Assembly: GCA_019186945.1 (NCBI GenBank)
Contig: JABAQJ010000002.1
Coordinates: 1-64,000, forward strand
Length of the DNA: 64,000 nucleotides
DNA from: Gemmatimonadaceae bacterium
GTDB taxonomy: Bacteria > Gemmatimonadota > Gemmatimonadetes > Gemmatimonadales > Gemmatimonadaceae
Direction: 5' to 3'
The notes under the pieces are model-generated. The model was not told the DNA's origin. It did no database searches and saw only the letters and a program-made list of their open reading frames with translations. The position numbers and the translations under genes are program-made. Shown here piece by piece: positions 36,678 through 45,648 of the stretch. Position 1 is the first letter of the stretch, and the number at the start of each line of letters is the position of its first letter.

Positions 36678-37586
36678 TTATGCTCTGACTCCGCCCAACA
36701 CGTTGAGCGAACCGGAACGGAACCCCCAGAGGTCGATCGCCACTCGCGTGTAACCGGCGCCGATGGCGGCCCGTCGAATCGCCTGTGCGCGTTCCGGTAT
36801 CAGCCAGCGTTCGAGTTCTGTCGAGCCCAGCTCGATGCGCGCCAGGTCGCCATGATGGCGAACGCGAAGATCCCCTCCGACACCCAACTCACGAATGGCC
36901 CGCTCGGCACGTTCGACCTGCGCCAACCGCTCTGCCGTCACGGCCGTGCCGTACGGAAGCCGGGACGCAAGACAGGGCGATGACGGCGCCGACCACGTGG
37001 GAATCCCACGCTGGGCGGACAATGCCCGGATATCAGTCTTGGAGAAACCGAGTTCCGCGAGCGGACTGCGAACCTCGCGCTCCCGCGCTGCCTGCGTCCC
37101 TGGTCGATGGCCCGCCGTGTCGTCCGCATTCGTGCCATCGCAGACGACCGCGAGTCCTCGTTCCTTCGCGACCGGCACGAGGACGCTCCAGAGTTCCTGT
37201 TTGCAGAAGTAGCAGCGATTGGCCGGATTGGCCACGTAACGCGGATCCGATGACTCGTGCGTGTCCAGCTCCAACACGGGGATTCCGAACTGGTCGGCAA
37301 TCGATCGTGCCCGCTGCCACTGCTCCAATGGGTACGACGCCGATCGTCCGATCACGGCCAGCACGCGACTCCGACCGAGCGTGCTCAACGCAAGGCAGGC
37401 GAGATACGTCGAGTCGACGCCGCCACTGAAACCGATGAGCACGGATCCAGCGTTGCGAAGCCAGTCGACCAGCGCCGATTCGCGGATTCGCGCTTCAGCG
37501 GAAGGAACCGCACTGGTGACGCCCTGCGAATCGACCTCAGCGTTGGCGCCGGCTTGCTGCGTGCCGATAGATGCCAGCGTGATCAT
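36678..37586 (-). CDS. larE: ATP-dependent sacrificial sulfur transferase LarE
   Basis: 302 residues from an ATG. PP-loop motif IGFSGGVDSTYLA near 55-67 binds ATP. Cysteines include CYFCK and the conserved SPCLASRLPYG motif, whose Cys supplies sulfur in Lactobacillus LarE. LarE converts pyridinium-3,5-biscarboxylic mononucleotide to the thio-acid in biosynthesis of the nickel-pincer cofactor of lactate racemase. The partners LarB and LarC are not in this window, so either they are elsewhere or this is a solo LarE with another sulfur-transfer role. Confidence 0.9.
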   Translation of the reverse strand: MITLASIGTQQAGANAEVDSQGVTSAVPSAEARIRESALVDWLRNAGSVLIGFSGGVDSTYLACLALSTLGRSRVLAVIGRSASYPLEQWQRARSIADQFGIPVLELDTHESSDPRYVANPANRCYFCKQELWSVLVPVAKERGLAVVCDGTNADDTAGHRPGTQAAREREVRSPLAELGFSKTDIRALSAQRGIPTWSAPSSPCLASRLPYGTAVTAERLAQVERAERAIRELGVGGDLRVRHHGDLARIELGSTELERWLIPERAQAIRRAAIGAGYTRVAIDLWGFRSGSLNVLGGVRA

Positions 37587-37597
37587 GCCGAGAGAAT

Positions 37598-39142
37598 CTA
37601 GCCGTCGGGTGCAGCGGCTGGCAGTCGATCGACAATACGAAACTGGAGCGCCTCACCGACGTGATGTGCCAGCACGGCGTCGTCACCATCCAGGTCGGCG
37701 ATGGTACGCGCTACCTTCAGGGCGCGATGGTAGCCGCGCGCGGAGAGATCGAGCCGCGTGGCGGCCGTCGACAGCAGTGTTCGCGCCTTGACGTCGATGG
37801 CCGTGTGCGAATCGAGCCACCGCCCGGCAACGTGCGCGTTGAGCGTGACGGTTCGGAGTCGCGCGAAACGCACATACTGGCGAGCCCGAGCCAGCGCCAC
37901 ACGCGCGCGCACGGCGGCGGAACGCTCGGCTGGTGGCGCCAAACCGAGGAGGCGGAGATCCACAGGCGGCACCTGGACACTCAGGTCCAGCCGATCCGCG
38001 AGCGGGCCTGAAATGCGAGAACGATGCCGTTCGAGATCCAGCGTCGAACACCGGCAGAGGTAGCCAGGCATGCCGGACTTGCCGCACGGACACGGATTCA
38101 TTGCGCCCACGAGCGTGAACTGGGCAGGGAAAACGACCGCGCACGCAGCACGTGCGATTATCACCCGACCTTCCTCGAGCGGTTGGCGAAGTGCGTCCAG
38201 GACGTTACGCGGGATCTCCTGGAGTTCGTCGAGAAACAGCACGCCGTGGTGTGCCAGGCTTACTTCGCCGGGACGCGGAGTGCTTCCACCTCCGATCAAC
38301 GCCGCCGCACTTAGCGAATGATGCGGTGCCCGGAACGGTCTTGTGGACGACGGTACGACGCCAGGCTCGACGAGTCCAGCAACAGAGTGTATGGCGACGA
38401 CATCGAGCGCTTCGGGTTCCGAGAGTGGAGGCAGGATGGTAGGCAACCTTCGCGCGAGCATCGTCTTACCCGTTCCCGGTGCTCCCACCATGAGCAGTGG
38501 GTGGCCACCAGCGGCAGCGATCTCGAGTGCTCGGCGCGCTGCATGTTGGCCGACGACGTCCGACAGATCCACCGGGTCGCGCTCCGACTCGACGAGCGCC
38601 TTGCCTTCGGCGGAGATCGTCAGGCTGTTCGTTCGTAGTTCGCTCGCCAGCTCCGCCAAGGTTGCCGGCGCGCTGAGCGGCAGTCCCGAGACCAGCGCGG
38701 CTTCCGGCACGTTTCCGCGAGGCAGGACGAGGGCGCGCACGCGCAATCCGCCTCGTGCCAGTCTGCGTGCGACCGATAGAACACCTCGGACGGGTCGGAT
38801 GGCGCCGTCGAGTCCCAGTTCGCCAAGGGCGGCGAGGCCTTCGATCGCCGCAAGCGGAAGCTGATTCGTTCCGACGAGCACACCAAGCGCAATCGGCAGG
38901 TCGAACGCCGTCCCTTCTTTCCGCACATCGGCCGGAGCGAGGTTGACCGTGATACGTCGCGACGGAATGGCAAATCCCGCGTTGGCCAGCGCCGCGCCCA
39001 CGCGCTCCCGGCTTTCCCGCACGGCGCTCGCCGCCAACCCGACGATCGTCCACTGGGGCAGGCCGCTCGCAACGTCGACCTCCACAGTCACATCATACGC
39101 ATCGATGCCGAGCACCGCGGCCGAACGCACGGAGGCAAGCAT
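37598..39142 (-). CDS. comM: YifB/ComM-family magnesium-chelatase-like AAA ATPase
   Basis: 514 residues from ATG 39142. The N-terminal domain (about 1-180) has LGIDAYDVTVEVDVASGLP and RITVNLAPADVRKEG; the AAA+ core shows MVGAPGTGKTMLARRLPTI and LFLDELQEI, with CPCGKSGMPGYLCRC supplying a cysteine cluster; the C-terminal Mg-chelatase domain ends with RGYHRALKVARTIADL. ComM is a hexameric helicase that drives branch migration during natural transformation. Presence suggests, but does not prove, competence or a recombination role. Confidence 0.93.
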   Translation of the reverse strand: MLASVRSAAVLGIDAYDVTVEVDVASGLPQWTIVGLAASAVRESRERVGAALANAGFAIPSRRITVNLAPADVRKEGTAFDLPIALGVLVGTNQLPLAAIEGLAALGELGLDGAIRPVRGVLSVARRLARGGLRVRALVLPRGNVPEAALVSGLPLSAPATLAELASELRTNSLTISAEGKALVESERDPVDLSDVVGQHAARRALEIAAAGGHPLLMVGAPGTGKTMLARRLPTILPPLSEPEALDVVAIHSVAGLVEPGVVPSSTRPFRAPHHSLSAAALIGGGSTPRPGEVSLAHHGVLFLDELQEIPRNVLDALRQPLEEGRVIIARAACAVVFPAQFTLVGAMNPCPCGKSGMPGYLCRCSTLDLERHRSRISGPLADRLDLSVQVPPVDLRLLGLAPPAERSAAVRARVALARARQYVRFARLRTVTLNAHVAGRWLDSHTAIDVKARTLLSTAATRLDLSARGYHRALKVARTIADLDGDDAVLAHHVGEALQFRIVDRLPAAAPDG

Positions 39143-39274
39143 GCACCAGCATGACAGCGACCTCGCGAACACACCGCATCATTTCCTTGCCGATTGTTGC
39201 GTTCCATTGCCTCGGCGCCGTCAGCGTGAATCCTTGCCTGCCGAGTGAGCTGGCGTCGCTTGCCCGCGCGACGT

Positions 39275-41131
39275 TCAGCCAGCGCCGCTGCCTGCTGGAG
39301 CCCCCCCAACGGGCATGTCGCTGGCTGCCGCATCCGGCAATTCCTCGCCAGGATTGACGAACCGGTCTATTTCGACGCCGTACTGCCGGTCGTGAAGTTC
39401 GCGGTAACGCCCGCCAGCAGCCATCAGTTCGGAGTGTGTGCCGCGTTCGACTATCCTGCCCTGCTCCATGACGAGGATTTGATCTGCGCTCTCGATCGTC
39501 GACAGGCGATGCGCAATCACGAACGTCGTGCGGCCGCGCCGCAGAGCCCGCAGGCCATCGCGGATCATCGCTTCGCTCTCGCTGTCCAAGCTCGACGTCG
39601 CCTCATCCAGGATGAGGATCCGCGGGTCCGCGAGGATTGCTCGAGCGATTGCCACGCGCTGCCGCTGGCCGCCCGACAGCTTCACACCTCGCTCTCCGAC
39701 GATCGTGTCGTACTGTTGCTCCCACGGTTCCACGAATTCGTGCACGTGAGCGACCCTGGCCACACGTTTCACCTCGTCGAGGGTCGCATCCGGGTTGGCA
39801 TACGCAATGTTGTCACGAATGGAGCCGTCGAACAGGAAATTGTCCTGCATGACGACGCCCAAGTGCGACCGATACTCATGCAGGCGAATGCTGTCGAGGT
39901 CACGACCATCGATGAGTACGCGGCCGCTCCCGGGCCGGTTGAAGGCCATGACCAGGCCGATCAGCGTGCTCTTGCCCGCTCCACTCGAGCCCACCAGCGC
40001 CGTCGTCGAGCCCGCCGGAGCACGGAAGGACACGCCGTTCAACACAGGTACGCCATCCACGTACTCGAAGGTCACGTCCTGGAACTCGACGTCACCGACG
40101 ACATCCTCGACCGTGGCGCGCGAAGCGTCGAACGCATCCTCACCGGGCATGTCGCGGATCTCGCGGATGCGATCGAGTCCGGCGAACGCTTCCGAGATCT
40201 GCGTGCCGATCGACGCCATGCCCACCAAGGGCGCCGCGACCATGCCGATGAAAAAGATGTAAGTGACGAACTCGCCCAGCGTCATCGCCCCGTCGATGAT
40301 CGAGCGGCCGCCCATGACGATCAGCAGCACGCCGATGGCGCCGACGATCACCGTCGTCCCGGCGCCCACCGCCGAAGTACCAGTGATCGTCTGCCGCACG
40401 TTGTCGAACAACCGCTCGGCGCCACTGCGGAAGATGGCATCCTCCCGCTCCTCCGCCGAATAGACCTTGACGACGCGCACACCGCCGATCGATTCGCCCA
40501 GGCGCCCGGTGACCTCGGCGTTGATCTCGCCACGCTTGCGGAATATCGGACGCAGGCGCTTGAACGCCACAGCCATCATGATTCCGAACGCCGCCAGCAT
40601 GACGATCGTGATCGACGTCAGGCGCCAGTTCAGGTAGAAAAGATAGCCTAACGCGAGAGCCGCCGTCAGGAAACCGCCGACGAGTTGCACTATGCCTGTC
40701 CCCACCAGGTTTCGCACCCCCTCGGCATCCGTCATGATCCGGCTGATGAGGATTCCCGTCTTGGTCGAATCGAAGTAGCTGACTGGCAGGCGCATGACGT
40801 GCCGCTGCACGTCGATTCGCATATCAGTGATGGCGCGCTGGGCAGCGATGCTGACCACCTGCGCGAGAAGGAAGGAGGTCACCGCGTTGACCACAGTGGC
40901 GGCCCCCACGCCGAGGGCGAGCGGCATCAACAGATCCACCCTCTGCTTGCCGAGCACCTCGTCGATAAGCCACTTGGAACTCGCTGGCAGCACCAGTCCC
41001 GCCAGGCGGCTCACGATCATCAGGGCGAAACCGATCGCGAGCGAACGACGGTGGCGCCACACCAGCGACCGTGTCTCCGCCCACGCCCGGGAAAAGTTGA
41101 TCTTCTTCGCTTTCTTCGCGCTCTCGGCCAT
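39275..41131 (-). CDS. ABC exporter (fused transmembrane and ATP-binding domains)
   Basis: 618 residues from ATG 41131 (TTG at 41149 possible). Six transmembrane helices within residues 30-310 (for example LAIGFALMIVSRLAGLVL and LTSITIVMLAAFGIMM), then the nucleotide-binding domain: Walker A GSSGAGKSTLIG, Q-loop VMQDNFLFDG, signature LSGGQRQRVAIARA, Walker B ILILDEATSSLD and H-loop FVIAHRLST. It is an MsbA/type IV half-transporter that acts as homodimer, exporting lipids or drugs. A C-terminal Gly/Pro-rich tail is present. Its L-G-Y segment uses GTTAGGC (40646-40652). Confidence 0.93.
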   Translation of the reverse strand: MAESAKKAKKINFSRAWAETRSLVWRHRRSLAIGFALMIVSRLAGLVLPASSKWLIDEVLGKQRVDLLMPLALGVGAATVVNAVTSFLLAQVVSIAAQRAITDMRIDVQRHVMRLPVSYFDSTKTGILISRIMTDAEGVRNLVGTGIVQLVGGFLTAALALGYLFYLNWRLTSITIVMLAAFGIMMAVAFKRLRPIFRKRGEINAEVTGRLGESIGGVRVVKVYSAEEREDAIFRSGAERLFDNVRQTITGTSAVGAGTTVIVGAIGVLLIVMGGRSIIDGAMTLGEFVTYIFFIGMVAAPLVGMASIGTQISEAFAGLDRIREIRDMPGEDAFDASRATVEDVVGDVEFQDVTFEYVDGVPVLNGVSFRAPAGSTTALVGSSGAGKSTLIGLVMAFNRPGSGRVLIDGRDLDSIRLHEYRSHLGVVMQDNFLFDGSIRDNIAYANPDATLDEVKRVARVAHVHEFVEPWEQQYDTIVGERGVKLSGGQRQRVAIARAILADPRILILDEATSSLDSESEAMIRDGLRALRRGRTTFVIAHRLSTIESADQILVMEQGRIVERGTHSELMAAGGRYRELHDRQYGVEIDRFVNPGEELPDAAASDMPVGGAPAGSGAG

Positions 41132-41276
41132 CGAAACGCTGCTCGTCAATCAGGCTGCGGAAGCTAACGCCGCGACAGCGATTCGGCGGGAGTCCGAGCC
41201 GCCATGGATGAGTGGAGAAACCTTGTCCAAACAAACTGCGTACGGGCGCGCACACCGGTGCGACGGAGACAGGGAC

Positions 41277-41657
41277 ATGTGGGCACTACTCAAATCGCTG
41301 CTCGCCAAGTGGGCGCTCTTCCAGGTTCTCCTCAGGGCGCTCGGATCGCTGGCATGGCTGATCCCCGTGGCGTTCATACTCAAGGCAATCGGCATTCCGG
41401 CGCTGCTGCTGCTCCTGTTCCTGGGAGCCCCGATCCTCATTGTTCTGGCGATCTTCGGGCTGCCATTGATCCTCGTGCTGGTGGCCGGCGGTGTCTTGAT
41501 CGCCGCAATCTTCGCGATCCTGGCAATCGGAGTGGCAGCTCTCAAGGTCGCGGTGCCGATCGTGCTCCTCATCTGGTTGGCAAACTGGCTCTTCCGGTCA
41601 CGCGAGAACCCAGCAGACGATCTCCCACCGACTGCACCGGATGCGCCACCAGCCTAG
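41277..41657 (+). CDS. Small hydrophobic membrane protein
   Basis: 126 residues from ATG 41277, preceded by GGAGACAGGG. Almost entirely hydrophobic from residue 10 to 107 with three to four possible transmembrane helices (LLLLLFLGAPILIVLAIFG, VLVAGGVLIAAIFAILAI, VAVPIVLLIWLANWLF), then a short polar tail. Much of the encompassing frame lies antisense to the ABC gene and is not used. I do not recognise the family. Confidence 0.65.
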   Translation: MWALLKSLLAKWALFQVLLRALGSLAWLIPVAFILKAIGIPALLLLLFLGAPILIVLAIFGLPLILVLVAGGVLIAAIFAILAIGVAALKVAVPIVLLIWLANWLFRSRENPADDLPPTAPDAPPA

Positions 41658-41713
41658 CGCTCTCGACGCCTCCTGCCGTCATGGGGATCCGAGCCAGTCG
41701 CCGCCCGACCGGC

Positions 41714-42247
41714 TCACACGCGCTGGCTGATCGTGGCAACCGACCGAGCGATCTGCGCCAGGTGTCGTCGCTCGTGAGCGCCAAGGAAATGAATCCATTG
41801 GTAGAGGTTCAGTTCGCCCAGAACGGGGTGCTCGGCCATGACCGTCGATACGTCGAACTCCCTCGCTATCGCTACCAACCGGTGGAGTGCGGCACGCGAA
41901 TTTTCCAGTCCGCCTAACACTTCGGCCGGCGACAACCCCTGGCCGGGACGGACGAAGTCCGGAGCACGTACCCTGACGTCCGGCAGGGGCACCACGTCCC
42001 CATGAGCCGTCGCCTCCGGGACTGACGATCCCAGGCCCGCCTCGCGGGCGCGTTGTAGCCGCCGATCGAGCAGTTTGACGGTACTTTCCTCGACCAGTCG
42101 GAGGTGCTCGAGCACCTCGAGCGGACTCCACGAATCGTCGTGGACAGCGACGCTGAGCCGAGCCGAGGGGAGTGCGCCGACGAAAGACATCAGGTCGGCG
42201 CGAGCGGCATCGGCTTCATGCAGGGCTGCTTCGATTCGTGTCATCAT
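41714..42247 (-). CDS. DinB-family (metal-dependent hydrolase-like) protein
   Basis: 177 residues from an ATG (adjacent ATG codons at 42247 and 42244). Four-helix-bundle pattern with DDSWSPLEVLEHLRLVEEST and the C-terminal FLGAHERRHLAQIARSV; the histidines in EHLRLVE and AHERRH match the DinB-fold metal site. DinB-type proteins are nickel/zinc thiol-dependent enzymes (bacillithiol S-transferases in some) of unknown activity here. This is unrelated to DNA polymerase IV (DinB) at 48163. It carries GTTAGGC at 41912-41918. Confidence 0.87.
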   Translation of the reverse strand: MMTRIEAALHEADAARADLMSFVGALPSARLSVAVHDDSWSPLEVLEHLRLVEESTVKLLDRRLQRAREAGLGSSVPEATAHGDVVPLPDVRVRAPDFVRPGQGLSPAEVLGGLENSRAALHRLVAIAREFDVSTVMAEHPVLGELNLYQWIHFLGAHERRHLAQIARSVATISQRV

Positions 42248-42428
42248 TGGCTTCGGGCGGAGTCCGCGTGCGGACGCGGATCAGGCGGAAAGTGTGGCTG
42301 GGTAACTCGGCGCGGAATGATGCGAACATGCGAACGGTAGCTGAAGAATGCGTCGCGACGTAGGATTAGGCGGCTTGCCGTTCGGATACTCGGTGCGCGT
42401 TGGAGCTATCGAACGCGCCACAACAGAC

Positions 42429-44138
42429 ATGCTCGTCCCGAAAAGCTTTACCACCCTAAGAACCTACGACCGGAAGCAGTTCACCGCCGACCTTACGGCC
42501 GGCGTGATCGTCGGCGTGGTCGCGTTGCCCCTCGCCATCGCGTTCGCGATCGCCAGCGGGGTCACCCCCGAACGCGGTCTGTACACGGCCATTGTGGCCG
42601 GTTTCCTGATTTCGGCATTTGGCGGTTCGCGCGTGCAGATCGGTGGTCCGACCGGCGCGTTCGTGGTAATCGTCTATGGCATCGTCCAGCGATACGGGTT
42701 GGCCGGATTGACAGCGGCGACGCTCATGGCCGGTGTCATGCTCATCCTGATGGGTGTCGCTCGCCTGGGACAGGTAATCAAGTTCATCCCTTCGCCGGTG
42801 GTCACCGGATTCACCAGCGGGATCGCGGTTGTGATCGCCTCGTCCCAGGTGCGCGACATGTTGGGACTCGAGTTGGACACTGTGCCGGCCAACTTCCTCG
42901 AGCGTCTGTACGCGCTTGGCGGCGCACTCCCCACGACGAGTCTGCCCGCAATCGGGGTTGGCATGAGTGCGCTCCTCATCATCACGCTCTGGCCGCGCGT
43001 GAGCCGGCGCGTTCCTGGTCCCTTCGTGGCCCTGATCGTCACCACGGCGATCGTGTGGTTGTTCAAGCTGCCGGTGGAGACCGTGGGCAGCAAATTCGGA
43101 ACGCTGCCATCATCGCTGCCACACCCGGTGCTGCCGCACCTGTCGCTGGACGACGCCACGCGCCTCGTGGGTCCCGCCTTCAGCATCGCCATGCTGGGCG
43201 CGATCGAGTCCCTGCTGAGTGCGGTTGTTGCCGATGGCATGATCGGTTCGCGACACCGGTCGAACATGGAACTCGTCGCGCAGGGGATCGCGAACATCGG
43301 TTCGGCGACGTTCGGCGGGATCCCCGCGACCGGCGCGATCGCGCGCACTGCCACCAATGTCAAGAACGGTGGTCGCACACCGATCGCGGGCATCGTGCAC
43401 TCGATCGTCCTGCTGGTCATCACGCTGTTCGTTGGCCAGCTGGCGGCCCTCATCCCGATGGCCACGCTGGCGGCAATCCTGTTCGTTGTCTCCTACCACA
43501 TGAGCGAGTGGCGTGTGTTCGTGGACGAACTCCGCGGGCCGCGCGCCGACGCCGCGGTCCTGATTACGGCGTTTCTGCTCACCGTGCTGGTGGATCTGAC
43601 GGTCGCCATCGAGGTGGGTATGGTCCTCGCTTCGTTCCTTTTCATGCACCGCATGGCCGAGGTGACCAACGTAAGTGCTCTCACGCGCGCCGTGCGCGAG
43701 GGCGACGGAGATGACCGCGGGAGCGACCTCGCTGGCCGCCGGATTCCCCAGGGTGTCGAGGTCTACGAAATCAGCGGGGCGTTCTTCTTCGGTGCTGCCG
43801 AGACGTTCAAGGACACGCTTGCGACAGTGGCGAAGAAACCGAAGGTGCTGATCATCCGCATGCGGGACGTGTCGTTTCTCGACTCGACTGGACTACGCGC
43901 CCTCCGGGACGTCGTGCGTCGCGGACAGCGCGATCGCACGCTCGTTCTGGTGGCGGAGATCCATGCGCAGCCGCTCCTCGTGGTCGAGCGTTCGCCGCTC
44001 TTCCAGGAACTGGGCGAACAGCGGATATTCACTTCCCTCGACGATGCACTCGACCACGCCGAGTTGCATCTGGCGGTACGCATCCCCACACCGCTTGCCA
44101 CTCCGGTCGGTGGTCCCGCCGAACAGCCGCAACGATAA
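42429..44138 (+). CDS. SulP-family inorganic anion transporter with STAS domain
   Basis: 569 residues from ATG 42429; an upstream in-frame ATG at 42348 would add 27 residues. The first motif DLTAGVIVGVVALPLAIAFA and IGGPTGAFVVIVYGI are SulP hallmarks, with 10-14 transmembrane helices to about residue 440. The C-terminal STAS domain (about 465-555) contains VYEISGAFFFGAAETF and MRDVSFLDSTGLRALRDV. SulP proteins exchange or import sulfate, bicarbonate or dicarboxylates; specificity cannot be told. A hairpin follows the stop. Confidence 0.93.
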   Translation: MLVPKSFTTLRTYDRKQFTADLTAGVIVGVVALPLAIAFAIASGVTPERGLYTAIVAGFLISAFGGSRVQIGGPTGAFVVIVYGIVQRYGLAGLTAATLMAGVMLILMGVARLGQVIKFIPSPVVTGFTSGIAVVIASSQVRDMLGLELDTVPANFLERLYALGGALPTTSLPAIGVGMSALLIITLWPRVSRRVPGPFVALIVTTAIVWLFKLPVETVGSKFGTLPSSLPHPVLPHLSLDDATRLVGPAFSIAMLGAIESLLSAVVADGMIGSRHRSNMELVAQGIANIGSATFGGIPATGAIARTATNVKNGGRTPIAGIVHSIVLLVITLFVGQLAALIPMATLAAILFVVSYHMSEWRVFVDELRGPRADAAVLITAFLLTVLVDLTVAIEVGMVLASFLFMHRMAEVTNVSALTRAVREGDGDDRGSDLAGRRIPQGVEVYEISGAFFFGAAETFKDTLATVAKKPKVLIIRMRDVSFLDSTGLRALRDVVRRGQRDRTLVLVAEIHAQPLLVVERSPLFQELGEQRIFTSLDDALDHAELHLAVRIPTPLATPVGGPAEQPQR

Positions 44139-44147
44139 GTCCAGGCC

Positions 44148-44184
44148 AAAAAAAAACAAAGGCCGGCTCCGAAGCCGGCCGTTT
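44148..44184 (-). terminator. Strong intrinsic terminator between convergent genes
   Basis: GGCCGGCT-CCGA-AGCCGGCC (44161-44180) is an 8-bp stem. On the minus strand it is followed by TTTGTTTTTTTTT, giving an excellent rho-independent terminator for the small membrane gene 44202-44483; on the plus strand the tail is only GTTTCG, usable by the SulP gene. It is the best terminator in the window. Confidence 0.85.
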
Positions 44185-44201
44185 CGCGATTCGAGCGCGG
44201 G

Positions 44202-44483
44202 TCAGATCCCGGGAGGCAGGCTCCGTCGAATCTCCGCCCGTCCCGCGGCCACGCCCATCCCCACGCTCAAGCCGAACGAGAGCGCCGTTCCGGTTGATAC
44301 CAGAGGCAGGAGACCAACGATCGGCATCGCCACGACGGCGGCACCGATGCCGGCAGCAATCGGGATCAGCGGATTATTGATGAAGTCGACGTACCGCAGC
44401 CGGGAGGAGACGAATCGGCGTGACTGCGAATAGCCGATGTACACAGCGACCGCGGTTACGGCAAAGGCAAGAAGCGTCAGCAT
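44202..44483 (-). CDS. Small membrane protein, unknown
   Basis: 93 residues from an ATG, with transmembrane helices at about 2-18 and 40-62 (FINNPLIPIAAGIGAAVVAM) and a third weaker one around SFGLSVGMGVAA. No family is recognised. It is a single-gene unit bounded by the strong terminator at 44148-44184 and the divergent quinone oxidoreductase gene. Confidence 0.65.
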   Translation of the reverse strand: MLTLLAFAVTAVAVYIGYSQSRRFVSSRLRYVDFINNPLIPIAAGIGAAVVAMPIVGLLPLVSTGTALSFGLSVGMGVAAGRAEIRRSLPPGI

Positions 44484-44612
44484 GGCGTGGTCCTGAAGAA
44501 ATGGGACTTGCTCTGCGTCATCCTACGGAACGAGACAAGAGTGGTTTCGCCCACCCCTCACGAATACACGCGGCCATCCACAGCTTGGTTGCTCATACTG
44601 ACCAAGTCGCCC

Positions 44613-45602
44613 ATGCGCGCTGTCGTCATCACACGTTACGGCGGACCGGAGGTCCTCGACGTCCGCGAGATCGAACCGCCGTCCCCGGGGCCGCGAGAAG
44701 TCCTCATTCGCGTGCGCGCGAGTGCGCTCAACCGCGCGGATATCCTCCAGCGCATGGGCCGTTATCCTGCACCGCCGGACGTGGCCAAAGACGTTTCGGG
44801 CATCGAGTTCGCTGGGGAGGTCGCAGCCATCGGCGCGGGATGCTCACTGTGGAGCAGCGGCGACCGCGTCATGGGGTTGGTGAGCGGGGGTGCGCATGCG
44901 GATTTTGTCGTCGTCAACGAGGCAACGCTGTTGAGGATCCCCGCGGGCTGGACGTGGGCCGAGGCGGCGGCCGCACCGGAAGCCTTCATAACGGCGTACG
45001 ACGCCCTGGTCACGCAGGCTGGCCTGCGATCTGGCGAGACCGTCCTGATTCATGCAGTAGGGAGCGGTGTAGGGCTGGCGGCGACGCAGCTCGTTCGGTC
45101 ATGGGGAGGGATTCCCTATGGCACTTCCAGGACTGGCCAGAAGATCGTTGCCGCCGTGTCGAGGGGGCTCGTGGATGGCGTTGCCGTCACCTCAGACATC
45201 GCAGCGGTAGTCACTTCGGCACGACGCTGGACGAGCGGGCGGGGTGTGGACATCGTCCTCGACCTCGTTGGTGGGCACTACGTGGCGGTGAGTATTGATG
45301 CACTCGCACGAATGGGACGGCTACTACTGGTGGGCACCATTGGCGGGCCGAGGGCTACGATAGAGCTTGGGCGAGTACTCGCGAAGCGCCTGACGATTCG
45401 CGGTACCGTCCTTCGATCGCGGAGCCTGGAAGAGAAGGTTCTTGTCACGAGAGCATTCGAAGGCGATGTAATGCCGAGGTTTGCGAATGGAGACCTGAAG
45501 CCGGACATCGATTCGGTCTATCCGATATCTGCCATCGCTGATGCTCATCGGCGGATGGAGTCGAACGCGAGCTGTGGAAAAGTCGTGCTACTGATGGACT
45601 GA
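44613..45602 (+). CDS. Zinc-independent quinone oxidoreductase (MDR family, PIG3-like)
   Basis: 329 residues from ATG 44613. The N-terminal GroES-like domain has MRAVVITRYGGPEVL and SALNRADILQRMGRYP; the Rossmann part is VLIHAVGSGVGLAATQLV, with VDIVLDLVGG and a final GKVVLLMD. The structural zinc cysteines of alcohol dehydrogenases are absent. It should reduce quinones or enones with NADPH. The long upstream frame is not used because the family N-terminus is MRAVVITR. The N-acetylglutamate synthase gene starts 28 bases later. Confidence 0.9.
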   Translation: MRAVVITRYGGPEVLDVREIEPPSPGPREVLIRVRASALNRADILQRMGRYPAPPDVAKDVSGIEFAGEVAAIGAGCSLWSSGDRVMGLVSGGAHADFVVVNEATLLRIPAGWTWAEAAAAPEAFITAYDALVTQAGLRSGETVLIHAVGSGVGLAATQLVRSWGGIPYGTSRTGQKIVAAVSRGLVDGVAVTSDIAAVVTSARRWTSGRGVDIVLDLVGGHYVAVSIDALARMGRLLLVGTIGGPRATIELGRVLAKRLTIRGTVLRSRSLEEKVLVTRAFEGDVMPRFANGDLKPDIDSVYPISAIADAHRRMESNASCGKVVLLMD

Positions 45603-45625
45603 GGCCTTGCACTCCAGCGGCAGGG

Positions 45626-45648
45626 TATTTATGCATTGCTTTATGCAT
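45626..45648 (+). promoter_or_regulatory. ARG-box-like repeat overlapping the start of the N-acetylglutamate synthase gene
   Basis: Two TTATGCAT octamers (45629-45636 and 45641-45648), each containing the palindrome ATGCAT, form TGCAT-N6-ATGCA. This resembles arginine-repressor operators, and it overlaps the start of an arginine-pathway gene. No ArgR is in the window. Confidence 0.4.

Noticed and set aside
39245-40651. 468-codon plus-strand frame across the ABC exporter
   Set aside because: It lies antisense to clear ABC motifs and has the histidine/arginine-rich composition typical of shadows.
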